Part shown: in pieces, positions 1 through 6,736 of the stretch
Numbering within the stretch: the first letter of the stretch is position 1
How the letters are laid out: every line of letters starts with the position of its first letter
The notes under the pieces: generated by a model
What the model was told of the DNA's origin: nothing
Database searches by the model: none
The model's input: the letters and a program-made list of their open reading frames with translations, nothing else
Made by a program: the position numbers and the translations under genes
Assembly: GCA_945897545.1 (NCBI GenBank)
Contig: CAMDGJ010000056.1
Coordinates: 1-13,291, forward strand
Direction of reading: 5' to 3'
Length of the DNA stretch: 13,291 nucleotides
Source: Flavobacterium psychrophilum
GTDB lineage: Bacteria; Bacteroidota; Bacteroidia; Flavobacteriales; Flavobacteriaceae

Positions 1-112
1 CAGTATCCGTTAATTTAAATTTCACCAAGATTTTATTGGAAGGAGATGTAACAGTTTGTGAAAAAACAAAGTTCACTACAAAAACAAGATAAAGAGGGAG
101 AAAACGTTTCAT
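1..112 (-). CDS. N-terminus of an exported protein, GH97-like (partial)
   Basis: Only the first 37 codons lie in the window; the gene continues past the left edge. It starts at the ATG read from 112 to 110. The translation begins MKRFLPLYLVFVVNFVFSQ, a clear Sec signal peptide with a flavobacterial F-S-Q type cleavage end. The following residues, TVTSPSNKILVKFKL, resemble the start of GH97 glycosidases (SusB-like alpha-glucosidases/galactosidases), where an S-P-x-x-K-L-x-x-x-F strand follows the signal peptide. That match is by eye and short, so the family is tentative. It lies 38 bp downstream of the T9SS-tagged enzyme gene on the same strand with no visible terminator between, so the two are probably co-transcribed. 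Export is well supported; the function is not. Confidence 0.55.
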   Translation of the reverse strand, partial: MKRFLPLYLVFVVNFVFSQTVTSPSNKILVKFKLTDT

Positions 113-150
113 TGTATTCAGTTATTTTAATTTCATGAGTTTAAAAAGAA

Positions 151-1797
151 TTACTTTTTAATAATTTTAACTCTAACAGAATAATTGTTTGTTTTGAGTT
201 CGAGAATATACAAACCGGATGATAATTGTTTTGGCATATAAATAGTCTCGGATAAATTATTTATTTTGGTTTCGAATATTTGTTTGCCTGAAGCGTCAAA
301 GATTTTAATTTCTGCATCCTTTATTTCTTTGACTGAAATTATAATTTTTTCGACGAAAGGATTTGGATAAATAGTAATTTTATCTGATTTATTAGAAAAT
401 TCATCATTGGACAATCCTTGAAGATTCAATGGCCAGTTGTAAGATGAAAACCAATTAACCCCAAGATTTTCTGGCAATGAAGCTAATCCGAATAACATCG
501 TGGAGTAATCTATGGCTTGGATATATGATGCTCTTGTGGCTGTATCATTTCGTTTATACCGCCATAAAACTTTTTTTGTAGTATTGCTGGGAAGACTATA
601 AATTGAAGCTCCACTTCCATTATTATACAGACTTAATAGGTCTGATTTAGTATTGGAATAAATTGGGCTAAATCCTGCAATGATATGAGGTGAAACAATT
701 TTATTAGGGTTATCGTTAATTTTGTCGGCAGAATATCCTCCACCGGGAATTTCACCTGCTCCAAGTCCCCATTCATAACTATTTGGCGCACCGTTATTTG
801 TTGCATACAATTTATCTGCATTCAACCAATTATTAAAATAGGACATATAATTAGCATCATTTTTAAAAATATTGACGAAATAATAACAAAACTGAGGAAT
901 AAAGCATGACAAATATCCACCATCTGAAAGAGTTGTATAACCAGCATAATTTGGTCGTGATATAGGGGCTGTCGTTGGATTGGCAAAATAAGTATTCCAA
1001 AATGTTTGAGATTTTGAATAACCCGGATTCGTAGTGTTTGCATTTTTGGCTAACCAAGCCACCAGCATATATTCGTTAAAAGGAATGGTAAATGCACTCC
1101 CAGTATTTCCTGATTGGTCTAAAACCATAGCAATTTGATTAGTATAAATTGCTTTTGTATAATCCATAGATCCGAGCAATGTATTCACATTTGACACAAT
1201 TGTTGGATTTCCCGAGAAATAGTTCTTGCACATATGCAATCCCATGGCAAAAATCGCATTATCAATCGTGCTATATTCGTACGGCCAGGTTCCGTCTTGG
1301 CTCCCATTGTCCCATCTAAAATAGCGAGGAAACATTCCCGCTCCATTAATTTTTCCATTATTTTTAAAATCAATAAACGTTTGGGTGGTAGCAATAACCT
1401 GATTTGCAGTGGCTTCCCAATTAACCGCATCACCAGTCTTCACATACATAGCATCAGCAATACACAAAGACATTAAGCCAATTCCATTTGCGGCAATGGC
1501 GGCCGGTTTTACTCCAGCTCCGTTCAGGGCCAAAGCGTCAAGATAAACTCCATTTGATTTTCTTATATCTTTGTAAAGTTTATAACTGTTTTGGAAAAGT
1601 TCGTCTACAAAAGTGACTGCATTTATATTATTATTAATAACTGTTGTATTGCCAAGTTTGGCTTCAACTCCATTCAATATTTTGATATTCATTGGCGTTC
1701 CCTGATAATTTTCAATTACTTGAGAATAAGTAGGATGAATAGTAACCATAAAGAAGAACAGCAGAATAATTATGAAAGTGTTTATTAAAGTTTTCAT
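151..1797 (-). CDS. Secreted (alpha/alpha)6 glycosidase-like protein with T9SS sorting domain
   Basis: I choose the ATG at 1797 (548 aa) because it gives MKTLINTFIIILLFFF..., a good signal peptide ending at T-Y-S-Q near residue 25; a start 30 bp upstream only adds a polar stretch before it. The body (about 30-460) has the look of the glycoamylase/GH144-type (alpha/alpha)6 barrel (PF10091-like). It has an I-A-A-N-G-I-G-L helix, a W-P-Y-E-Y-S-T-I-D-N-A helix (the usual 'E-S-T-D-A' position), and an E-W-G-L-G-A-G ... GGGYSADKINDNPNKIVSP block. That block parallels the W-G-L-T-A ... D-P-G-V-I-S-P block of the GH144 fragment at 4252. Residues 474-548 are a T9SS type A C-terminal domain: Y-P-N-P-F, I-K-I-F-D-A-S-G-K, L-S-S-G-L-Y-I-L, ending in K-I-I-K-K. 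It should therefore be secreted or anchored at the cell surface. The likely substrate is a beta-glucan given the neighbours, but this is inference; similarity to GH144/GH162 is distant and catalytic residues cannot be assigned by eye. Confidence 0.65.
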   Translation of the reverse strand: MKTLINTFIIILLFFFMVTIHPTYSQVIENYQGTPMNIKILNGVEAKLGNTTVINNNINAVTFVDELFQNSYKLYKDIRKSNGVYLDALALNGAGVKPAAIAANGIGLMSLCIADAMYVKTGDAVNWEATANQVIATTQTFIDFKNNGKINGAGMFPRYFRWDNGSQDGTWPYEYSTIDNAIFAMGLHMCKNYFSGNPTIVSNVNTLLGSMDYTKAIYTNQIAMVLDQSGNTGSAFTIPFNEYMLVAWLAKNANTTNPGYSKSQTFWNTYFANPTTAPISRPNYAGYTTLSDGGYLSCFIPQFCYYFVNIFKNDANYMSYFNNWLNADKLYATNNGAPNSYEWGLGAGEIPGGGYSADKINDNPNKIVSPHIIAGFSPIYSNTKSDLLSLYNNGSGASIYSLPSNTTKKVLWRYKRNDTATRASYIQAIDYSTMLFGLASLPENLGVNWFSSYNWPLNLQGLSNDEFSNKSDKITIYPNPFVEKIIISVKEIKDAEIKIFDASGKQIFETKINNLSETIYMPKQLSSGLYILELKTNNYSVRVKIIKK

Positions 1798-1860
1798 TTT
1801 ATATAGTTTGATGCAATTAATTAACAAGGAAAAAATTTATTAATTTTCTTTTCAAAAAAC

Positions 1861-1876
1861 AGATAATAGATTATCT
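1861..1876. promoter_or_regulatory. 16-bp inverted repeat upstream of the secreted glycosidase gene
   Basis: AGATAAT-AG-ATTATCT is an inverted repeat with 7-bp arms and a 2-bp centre. It lies about 64 bp upstream of the ATG at 1797 and downstream of the bglX terminator. The position suits an operator, but no TAnnTTTG box is visible next to it and AT-rich DNA makes such palindromes by chance. Confidence 0.25.
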
Positions 1877-1924
1877 ATGCCTATAAAAAGACAAGTAAAG
1901 TTAACATTTAGATTAAAATAATTA

Positions 1925-1957
1925 GAAAAAACCTCCAGTATTTATTCTACCAGAGGT
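1925..1957 (-). terminator. Rho-independent terminator after bglX
   Basis: Read on the minus strand, arms ACCTC (1953-1957 complement) and GAGGT (1931-1935 complement) pair, followed inward by two mismatches and three more pairs (GTA/TAC) around a 7-nt loop. A run of six T follows immediately on the minus strand. It lies 27 bp beyond the bglX stop codon and separates the GH3 unit from the next gene. Confidence 0.65.
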
Positions 1958-1983
1958 CAATTACTAAATAAACCAAACAAAAT

Positions 1984-4230
1984 TTATTTCACCAATTCAA
2001 AATTCGCTTTCCTATCAGTATCAGAATTTCCGCCAACGAAAACTTCAAAATTCCCTGCTTCGGCAACGTTTTTCATATCAATGTTGTAAAATTTCAAATC
2101 TTCGGATGAAATTTCGAATGAAACTGATTTTGTCTCTCCTATTTTTAATGTAATCTTTTCGAATCCTTTTAGTTCTTTCATAGGTCGGGTTACAGAACCT
2201 ACCAAATCTCGAATGTAGAGTTGAACGACTTCCTGACCATCATAATTCCCAGTATTTTTGACATCTACACTCACTTTTAGTTTTTCACCAAATTTGATTT
2301 TATCATTTGAAATTTTCATATTAGAATATTCAAAAGTCGTGTAACTCAATCCATAACCGAAAGGATATAATGGACTATTCCCTACATCAATGTATTGAGA
2401 TTTGTATTTTTGTTCTGGGTCAGTAGGCCCTAGATATGGCCTTCCTGTGTTTTTATGATTGTAATACAATGGCAATTGACCCACATTTCTAGGGAATGTA
2501 ATAGGCAATTTGCCATTTGGATTGTTGGAACCGTAAAGTGTTTGCGCAATGGCATCACCACCTCGAGTTCCTGGCCACCAAGCTTCTAAAATAGCATCCA
2601 TATTGTCATTTTCCCAAGTAAGCGTTAGAGGTCTTCCGTTAAGAAGTACTAAAACAATTGGCTTGCCTAATTTTTTTAATTCGGACAAGAATTCTTTTTG
2701 TAATCCCGGCAAATCAATATTGGTTCTACAGGCAGCTTCACCAGACATATTTTCACTTTCGCCCATAATGGCAACAATAACATCGGCAGTTTTTGCATTA
2801 TCCAATGCTTTTTGCATCATATCTCGTTTGGCACTTTGGATTTCGACACCTTGATCAAAAGTAACATTTGAAACATTTTTCAAATAATTCGTCACCCCTT
2901 CTTTTACGCTTGTTGCAAAACCGTTTCGGTCTCCAAGTGCAGCCCAAGATCCTATCATATTATACTCATCGCTAACCAAAGGTCCAACAAAAGCAATTTT
3001 TTGATTGGTTTTTAATGGCAAAACATTGTTCTTGTTTTTTAATAAAACCAAGGATTTTTTGGCTACTTCTAAACTGGCTTCTAAAAATTCTGGTTTGTAT
3101 ATTGTTTCTTTCTCGCGTTTTTCATCAGAATACCGATACGGATCTTCAAATAATCCCAAATCGTATTTCGCATCTAAAATTCTTTTACAAGCGTCATCAA
3201 TTTCAGCTAAAGTAACCTTACCTTCATCATAAGATTGCTTCGTATAATTCATATATGTTGCTCCAACCATATCGATATCAACACCTGCATTCAAAGCTAA
3301 TTCCCCTGCATTTTTATCGTCAGTTGCAAAGCCGTGAGCCACCATTTCGAAGATACCAGTATAATCAGAAACTACAAGTCCGTCAAATTTCCATTCTCCT
3401 TTCAAAATATCTCGAATTAAGAATTTACTTCCTGTTGATGGAACTCCAGAAATTTCGTTAAACGACATCATAAATGTTTTTACGCCAGCATCAACCGTTG
3501 CTTTAAATGCAGGTAAATAAGTATCACGCAACACTCTTTCTGAGATATCTACAGTGTTGTAATCTCTACCGGATTCTGCAGCACCATAAGCGGCAAAATG
3601 TTTGGCACAAGCCAAAATTGTGTTCGCTTTTGATAAATCATCACCTTGAAATCCTTTCACATTGGCAACTGCCATTTGAATTCCTAGAAAACTATCTTCG
3701 CCAGAACCCTCAGAAACTCTTCCCCACCTAGCATCTCGAGCGATATCTACCATAGGCGCAAATGTCCAATGAACGCCACCCGAAGAAGCCTCGGTTGCCG
3801 CAACTCTAGCAGCTAATTCCACTGCTTTTGGATCCCAAGAGGAAGCCATTCCTAAATTTATTGGAAAAATAGTTTTGTACCCATGAATCACGTCATGGCC
3901 AAATAACAAAGGAATTTTCAGCCTCGAATTCTCTAAATTAATTCGTTGAATTTCTTTTGTTGCCGTAGCACCTGTCGCATTAAGTATGGAGCCTACTTTT
4001 CCTTGCTGAATACGGGTAATGAAATTATCCCCTGATTTTGGACCGGTAACAGTTCCGTCCGAAGTAAATTGAACAGTTTGATAGATTTTTTCTTCGATTG
4101 TCATTTTTGACATTAAATCGGCGACGAACTCCGCTTTGGGTTTAATCTTGACTGGGGCTTTAGCTGCTTTTTTTTGGCTGTAGCCAATGAGTGAAAAGCC
4201 CACAAGGAGAATAATTAGTTTAATTTTCAT
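1984..4230 (-). CDS. bglX: Periplasmic GH3 beta-glucosidase (BglX-like)
   Basis: This is a full-length glycoside hydrolase family 3 enzyme (748 aa, the usual size for BglX). It starts at ATG 4230 with signal peptide MKIKLIILLVGFSLIGYSQ, so it is exported to the periplasm. The (beta/alpha)8 domain covers about 35-370 and shows G-H-D-V-I-H-G (111-117), K-H-F-A-A-Y-G (210-216) and V-V-S-D-Y-T-G with the expected nucleophile Asp289. The alpha/beta sandwich domain (about 390-600) has S-G-E-A-A-C-R-T-N-I-D-L-P-G, where Glu498 sits at the place of the acid/base. A C-terminal fibronectin-III-like domain follows (about 650-735; V-K-N-T-G-N-Y-D-G-Q-E-V-V-Q-L-Y). GH3 enzymes release terminal glucose from beta-linked oligosaccharides. 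It lies 21 bp after the GH144-type fragment, a pairing known from beta-1,2-glucan (sophoro-oligosaccharide) loci, so a sophorose-type substrate is plausible; family membership alone cannot prove linkage. It appears intact. Confidence 0.93.
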   Translation of the reverse strand: MKIKLIILLVGFSLIGYSQKKAAKAPVKIKPKAEFVADLMSKMTIEEKIYQTVQFTSDGTVTGPKSGDNFITRIQQGKVGSILNATGATATKEIQRINLENSRLKIPLLFGHDVIHGYKTIFPINLGMASSWDPKAVELAARVAATEASSGGVHWTFAPMVDIARDARWGRVSEGSGEDSFLGIQMAVANVKGFQGDDLSKANTILACAKHFAAYGAAESGRDYNTVDISERVLRDTYLPAFKATVDAGVKTFMMSFNEISGVPSTGSKFLIRDILKGEWKFDGLVVSDYTGIFEMVAHGFATDDKNAGELALNAGVDIDMVGATYMNYTKQSYDEGKVTLAEIDDACKRILDAKYDLGLFEDPYRYSDEKREKETIYKPEFLEASLEVAKKSLVLLKNKNNVLPLKTNQKIAFVGPLVSDEYNMIGSWAALGDRNGFATSVKEGVTNYLKNVSNVTFDQGVEIQSAKRDMMQKALDNAKTADVIVAIMGESENMSGEAACRTNIDLPGLQKEFLSELKKLGKPIVLVLLNGRPLTLTWENDNMDAILEAWWPGTRGGDAIAQTLYGSNNPNGKLPITFPRNVGQLPLYYNHKNTGRPYLGPTDPEQKYKSQYIDVGNSPLYPFGYGLSYTTFEYSNMKISNDKIKFGEKLKVSVDVKNTGNYDGQEVVQLYIRDLVGSVTRPMKELKGFEKITLKIGETKSVSFEISSEDLKFYNIDMKNVAEAGNFEVFVGGNSDTDRKANFELVK

Positions 4231-4251
4231 ACTATTTTTTATTAATTAATG

Positions 4252-5196
4252 TTAAAAGTTATGTTGGGTTGATGAAAAACCTAATTTCTTTAAACCAACC
4301 CTAACTTCTGGGGTTTGCATAAATAAATTCCAAATCAATCCTGTTCTATGATTTTCTATCATAGGAGCAATTGTTCCTTGATCTATTGCCAAATATCTTG
4401 GTGTAACCCAATTGTATTGTGGCGAAAAAGCATCATAAGGACCTGCAACTCCAACCAAAGTACTTTTCTTTTCATTGTATAAATAAAGTAGAAATTTCAT
4501 ACTTTCAACAGGAGTATATGGAAATGAAGATAAAGCAGCTGTAGGCGAAATCACTCCAGGATCATTCAATGGTTGATGGGCGGTATAACCTGTTGAACCG
4601 TCCGAGTTTCTAGTATAACTGGCTGTAAGTCCCCAACATTTATCTGAATAACCTGCCCATTTATTAGGATTAGCGATGCAATATTGATTGTCAATTACAA
4701 AACAGTAGGAAATAAGAAATGGAAGCGGTGTTTTCTTAATTTTATTTCCATCATAAAGAAAAATTCCGTTGAAAGACTGAAAATAAATTGTATTTTGGAT
4801 CTTGAAGATTTTCCAAATTTCTTCATTTTCCTTCTCATCAAAAACAGTTGTACTATTCGAAATGGAGGTGTAAATCATTTTCCCTTCTTTTCGAACCCAA
4901 TAGCCAAACTCTTTGTATGAACCTGAATAAATTTTGTCGCCATCTACCATTATAGAACGTATTATGGTTTTATTGGGTAGCAAATATTTCTCGCATTTCA
5001 CGCCATCATACCGCAATAAATAATGGTTATTGGCAAAGTAAATTGCTTTGTCATTCCCTTGAGCCACATTCCAAATCTGATTGTCTCCTTGATAATTTGA
5101 TTTACTGTAGTTTTCAACAAAAGGAAGCAACTCTTGAGAGCAAAGTTGAAAAGATATAAGCCCGAAAAGTAGAAATTTTAAAAATACAGTTTTCAA
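4252..5196 (-). pseudogene. Chimeric ORF: sensor beta-propeller N-terminus fused to GH144 C-terminus
   Basis: Two unrelated protein halves share one open frame. The first part is a signal peptide (LKTVFLKFLLFGLISFQLCSQ) and three or so short propeller blades: E-N-Y-S-K-S-N-Y-Q-G-D-N-Q-I-W-N, R-Y-D-G-V, G-S-Y-K-E-F-G-Y-W, L-Y-D-G. This is typical of flavobacterial one-component sensors with periplasmic ligand-binding propellers and a cytoplasmic HTH. Near I-D-N-Q (about 4681-4695) it changes into the last ~140 residues of a GH144/glycoamylase-type endo-beta-1,2-glucanase: Y-C-I-A-N-P-N-K-W, W-G-L-T-A-S-Y-T-R, D-P-G-V-I-S-P-T-A-A-L-S-S-F-P-Y-T-P, G-P-Y-D-A-F, I-A-P-M-I-E-N-H-R-T-G. The membrane segment, HTH, remaining blades, and the first two thirds of the glycosidase are missing. 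No ATG is available; TTG at 5196 gives the best signal peptide, and a TTG at 5217 falls inside a promoter -7 box. I infer a deletion fusion or an assembly join; function of either half is unlikely. Confidence 0.75.
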
Positions 5197-5214
5197 GATG
5201 GAATGATTTATTTT

Positions 5215-5249
5215 CAAATATAAACAGATTTATTGATTTTAAAAACAAA
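5215..5249 (-). promoter_or_regulatory. Bacteroidota-type promoter of the chimeric ORF / bglX unit
   Basis: Read on the minus strand, TATATTTG (5222 to 5215) matches the TAnnTTTG -7 box, with TTTG (5249 to 5246) 23 bp upstream as a -33 box; the spacing is slightly long. It places the transcription start about 10-15 nt before the TTG at 5196. The -33 box lies in the T-tract of the preceding gene's terminator. It would originally have driven the sensor gene; it now reads into the GH144 fragment and bglX. Confidence 0.5.
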
Positions 5250-5274
5250 AAAAAGCTTCTCAAAGGAGAAGCTT
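5240..5274 (-). terminator. Rho-independent terminator after the LKR-like gene
   Basis: A perfect 9-bp stem (AAGCTTCTC at 5253-5261 with GAGAAGCTT at 5266-5274), loop AAAG, is followed on the minus strand by an almost pure T run (complement of 5240-5254). It lies 35 bp beyond the stop codon of the gene ending at 5309. Confidence 0.88.
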
Positions 5275-5308
5275 CAATTCAAAACATAAAATTAATTGTG
5301 TTTTCTAA

Positions 5309-6511
5309 TTATTTACCATCCACATAATCCTGTAAATAGCTGAATCGAGCAGTAAGTTTTCCTTTTTCGGTCATTTTTGCACGTGCCAAAATTCCGTCTT
5401 TGTCTCCGTTAAAAAAGGCGGGAATCACGTGTTCCATAAACATTTCTCCAAAACCTTCGCTGGCATCTTTTGGCAATTCACAAGGCAAATTATCAACCGC
5501 CATTACCACAATTGCCGCAGGATGAAAAACGTCGACTTCTTTGTTTTCACTGGGCAAATAACCATACAGGGGATCGGCAATGGTTGATGACCTTAATGAA
5601 CATGCTATGGAACCGTTAATGTCGCAAGAGATGTCTGCAACGACTTTTAGCTTACAATCATTGGCCTGGAGCATTTCACGGGTGAGAATATTTGGAGCTT
5701 CATTGGCTTGAAAATGTGCCGTAATATAAATATCGGACACTTTGGTAAACCGTTCAAAATTTGAAGTGTACTCTTTGGGGTTTTGAAAAAAATCATTGAA
5801 ATCCAATATTCTTCCGTCTATTCTGTGATTATAATCCAATACATCAATTTGGGTGTAAACGGCTTGCGTATAATTTTTTGTCAAATAATTTTCTACTGAA
5901 ACTTCTTTTATTTTAATCGCATCAAGGATTTCTTTGACTCCAGATCCCACTTTTCCTGTTCCTGTAACCACAAATTTTATAGGAGGCAAAATCAATCGTT
6001 TCAAATGGCTAATTAACGCTTCTTTTCCAGAAAGTGTTTCTACTTTTGGCAGCTTGAACAATTCGAATTTAATGCCAAAAGCCCGAATACTATTGTATGC
6101 GCCCACAATTCCTGCGTATTTACCAAAACCAATTAATCGATGATTATGACTATCAACAATAGTTTCGTGATCGTACAAATCAATATTTTTTTCAAGAATG
6201 GCTTGCAACAATTTTCTGTTATGGGGTTGTTTTTTCAGCGTATGCGAAAAAATGAAGTACGATTTATTGGGGATTAAATAGTCTACTGGAATTTCTTTTA
6301 CTCCAAAAAAAACATCACAATCACCGATGTCATCTGCAAGTTCAATCCCCATATTTTTATATTGAACATCAGCAAAAACTCTAATATCAGAACTCTCCAC
6401 TTTTACAGCAGTATTTTGATATTGTTGTTTGAGTCGCGCCAATTCATCGGGCGAAAATACAACTCTTCGATCAGGTGGATTTTTTCTTTCTTTAATAATT
6501 CCGAATTTCAT
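5309..6511 (-). CDS. Lysine-ketoglutarate-reductase/alanine-dehydrogenase-like NAD(P) oxidoreductase
   Basis: The protein (400 aa, ATG at 6511, no signal peptide, cytoplasmic) belongs to the AlaDH/PNT N-terminal fold superfamily. Its N-terminus K-F-G-I-I-K-E-R-K-N-P-P-D-R-R-V-V (2-18) is the substrate-binding motif of that superfamily. F-S-H-T-L-K-K-Q-P-H-N (88-98), D-Y/H-E-x-I-V-D (about 114-120) and G-F-G-K-Y-A-G-I-V-G-A (128-138) closely recall the lysine-2-oxoglutarate reductase half of eukaryotic aminoadipic semialdehyde synthase. V-T-G-T-G-K-V-G-S-G (182-191) is the dinucleotide-binding loop. The family is often annotated as alanine or saccharopine dehydrogenase in Flavobacteria. Which amino acid it works on cannot be read from sequence. 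It stands alone with its own terminator and a -7 box upstream; no saccharopine dehydrogenase partner is in the window. Confidence 0.75.
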   Translation of the reverse strand: MKFGIIKERKNPPDRRVVFSPDELARLKQQYQNTAVKVESSDIRVFADVQYKNMGIELADDIGDCDVFFGVKEIPVDYLIPNKSYFIFSHTLKKQPHNRKLLQAILEKNIDLYDHETIVDSHNHRLIGFGKYAGIVGAYNSIRAFGIKFELFKLPKVETLSGKEALISHLKRLILPPIKFVVTGTGKVGSGVKEILDAIKIKEVSVENYLTKNYTQAVYTQIDVLDYNHRIDGRILDFNDFFQNPKEYTSNFERFTKVSDIYITAHFQANEAPNILTREMLQANDCKLKVVADISCDINGSIACSLRSSTIADPLYGYLPSENKEVDVFHPAAIVVMAVDNLPCELPKDASEGFGEMFMEHVIPAFFNGDKDGILARAKMTEKGKLTARFSYLQDYVDGK

Positions 6512-6541
6512 ATTTTAATAAATTTAACTTTATGTATCTTT

Positions 6542-6574
6542 TTTGTTACAAATATAACAAATTTTATATCTTTG
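6542..6574 (+). promoter_or_regulatory. Plus-strand Bacteroidota promoter
   Basis: TTTG (6542-6545), a 21-bp spacer, then TATCTTTG (6567-6574): both boxes match the sigma-A consensus of Bacteroidota. Transcription would begin near 6580 and run through the palindrome at 6686 into the lipoprotein gene, giving a leader of about 155 nt. A 9-codon ORF (ATG at 6600, stop ending 6629) lies in this leader; it may be chance. Confidence 0.5.
6549..6556 (-). promoter_or_regulatory. Minus-strand -7 box for the LKR-like gene
   Basis: The minus strand reads TATATTTG (6556 to 6549), a full TAnnTTTG match, about 38 bp before the ATG at 6511. No TTTG -33 box is visible at the usual distance, so the call rests on one element. 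It lies inside the divergent plus-strand promoter at 6542-6574. Confidence 0.45.
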
Positions 6575-6685
6575 TTTGTCTGTATAGATTTGTTTTTAGA
6601 TGGAAAAAATAGTTCGAGCTGATTACTAATAGTATAAAGAAACTTCACAAAATGTTAATAAAAAAATGTTAAGTTGTCAAAAAGC

Positions 6686-6705
6686 ATCAATCTAAATAGA
6701 TTGAT
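6686..6705. promoter_or_regulatory. 20-bp palindrome, candidate operator
   Basis: ATCAATCTA (6686-6694), AA, then TAGATTGAT (6697-6705): both 9-bp arms pair exactly. It ends 4 bp before the TATATTTG box at 6710 and 31 bp before the ATG at 6737. That is where a repressor would block RNA polymerase. It could also fold as a hairpin in the leader if transcription starts near 6580. No T-tract follows, so it is not a terminator. Confidence 0.45.
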
Positions 6706-6709
6706 TCTA

Positions 6710-6717
6710 TATATTTG
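6710..6717 (+). promoter_or_regulatory. -7 box upstream of the serine hydrolase lipoprotein gene
   Basis: TATATTTG is a full TAnnTTTG match 19 bp before the ATG at 6737, with the palindrome 6686-6705 in place of a normal -33 region. No TTG lies at 19-23 bp upstream (the nearest is at 6674-6676). If used, it would need an activator or give a very short leader. Confidence 0.35.
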
Positions 6718-6736
6718 CCGTTCTATCAACACGAAA

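Noticed and set aside
1798..1827. Upstream ATG (1827) for the T9SS glycosidase gene
   Set aside because: It only adds ten residues before a standard signal peptide that starts at the ATG at 1797.
2549..2854. 101-codon plus-strand frame inside bglX
   Set aside because: It is antisense to a fully conserved GH3 gene and shows no motifs of its own; the same holds for the other frames opposite or inside the listed genes.
6674..6736. Extended start (TTG at 6674) for the serine hydrolase lipoprotein
   Set aside because: It lies upstream of the palindrome and the TATATTTG box, and would place 21 polar residues before a good lipoprotein signal peptide.
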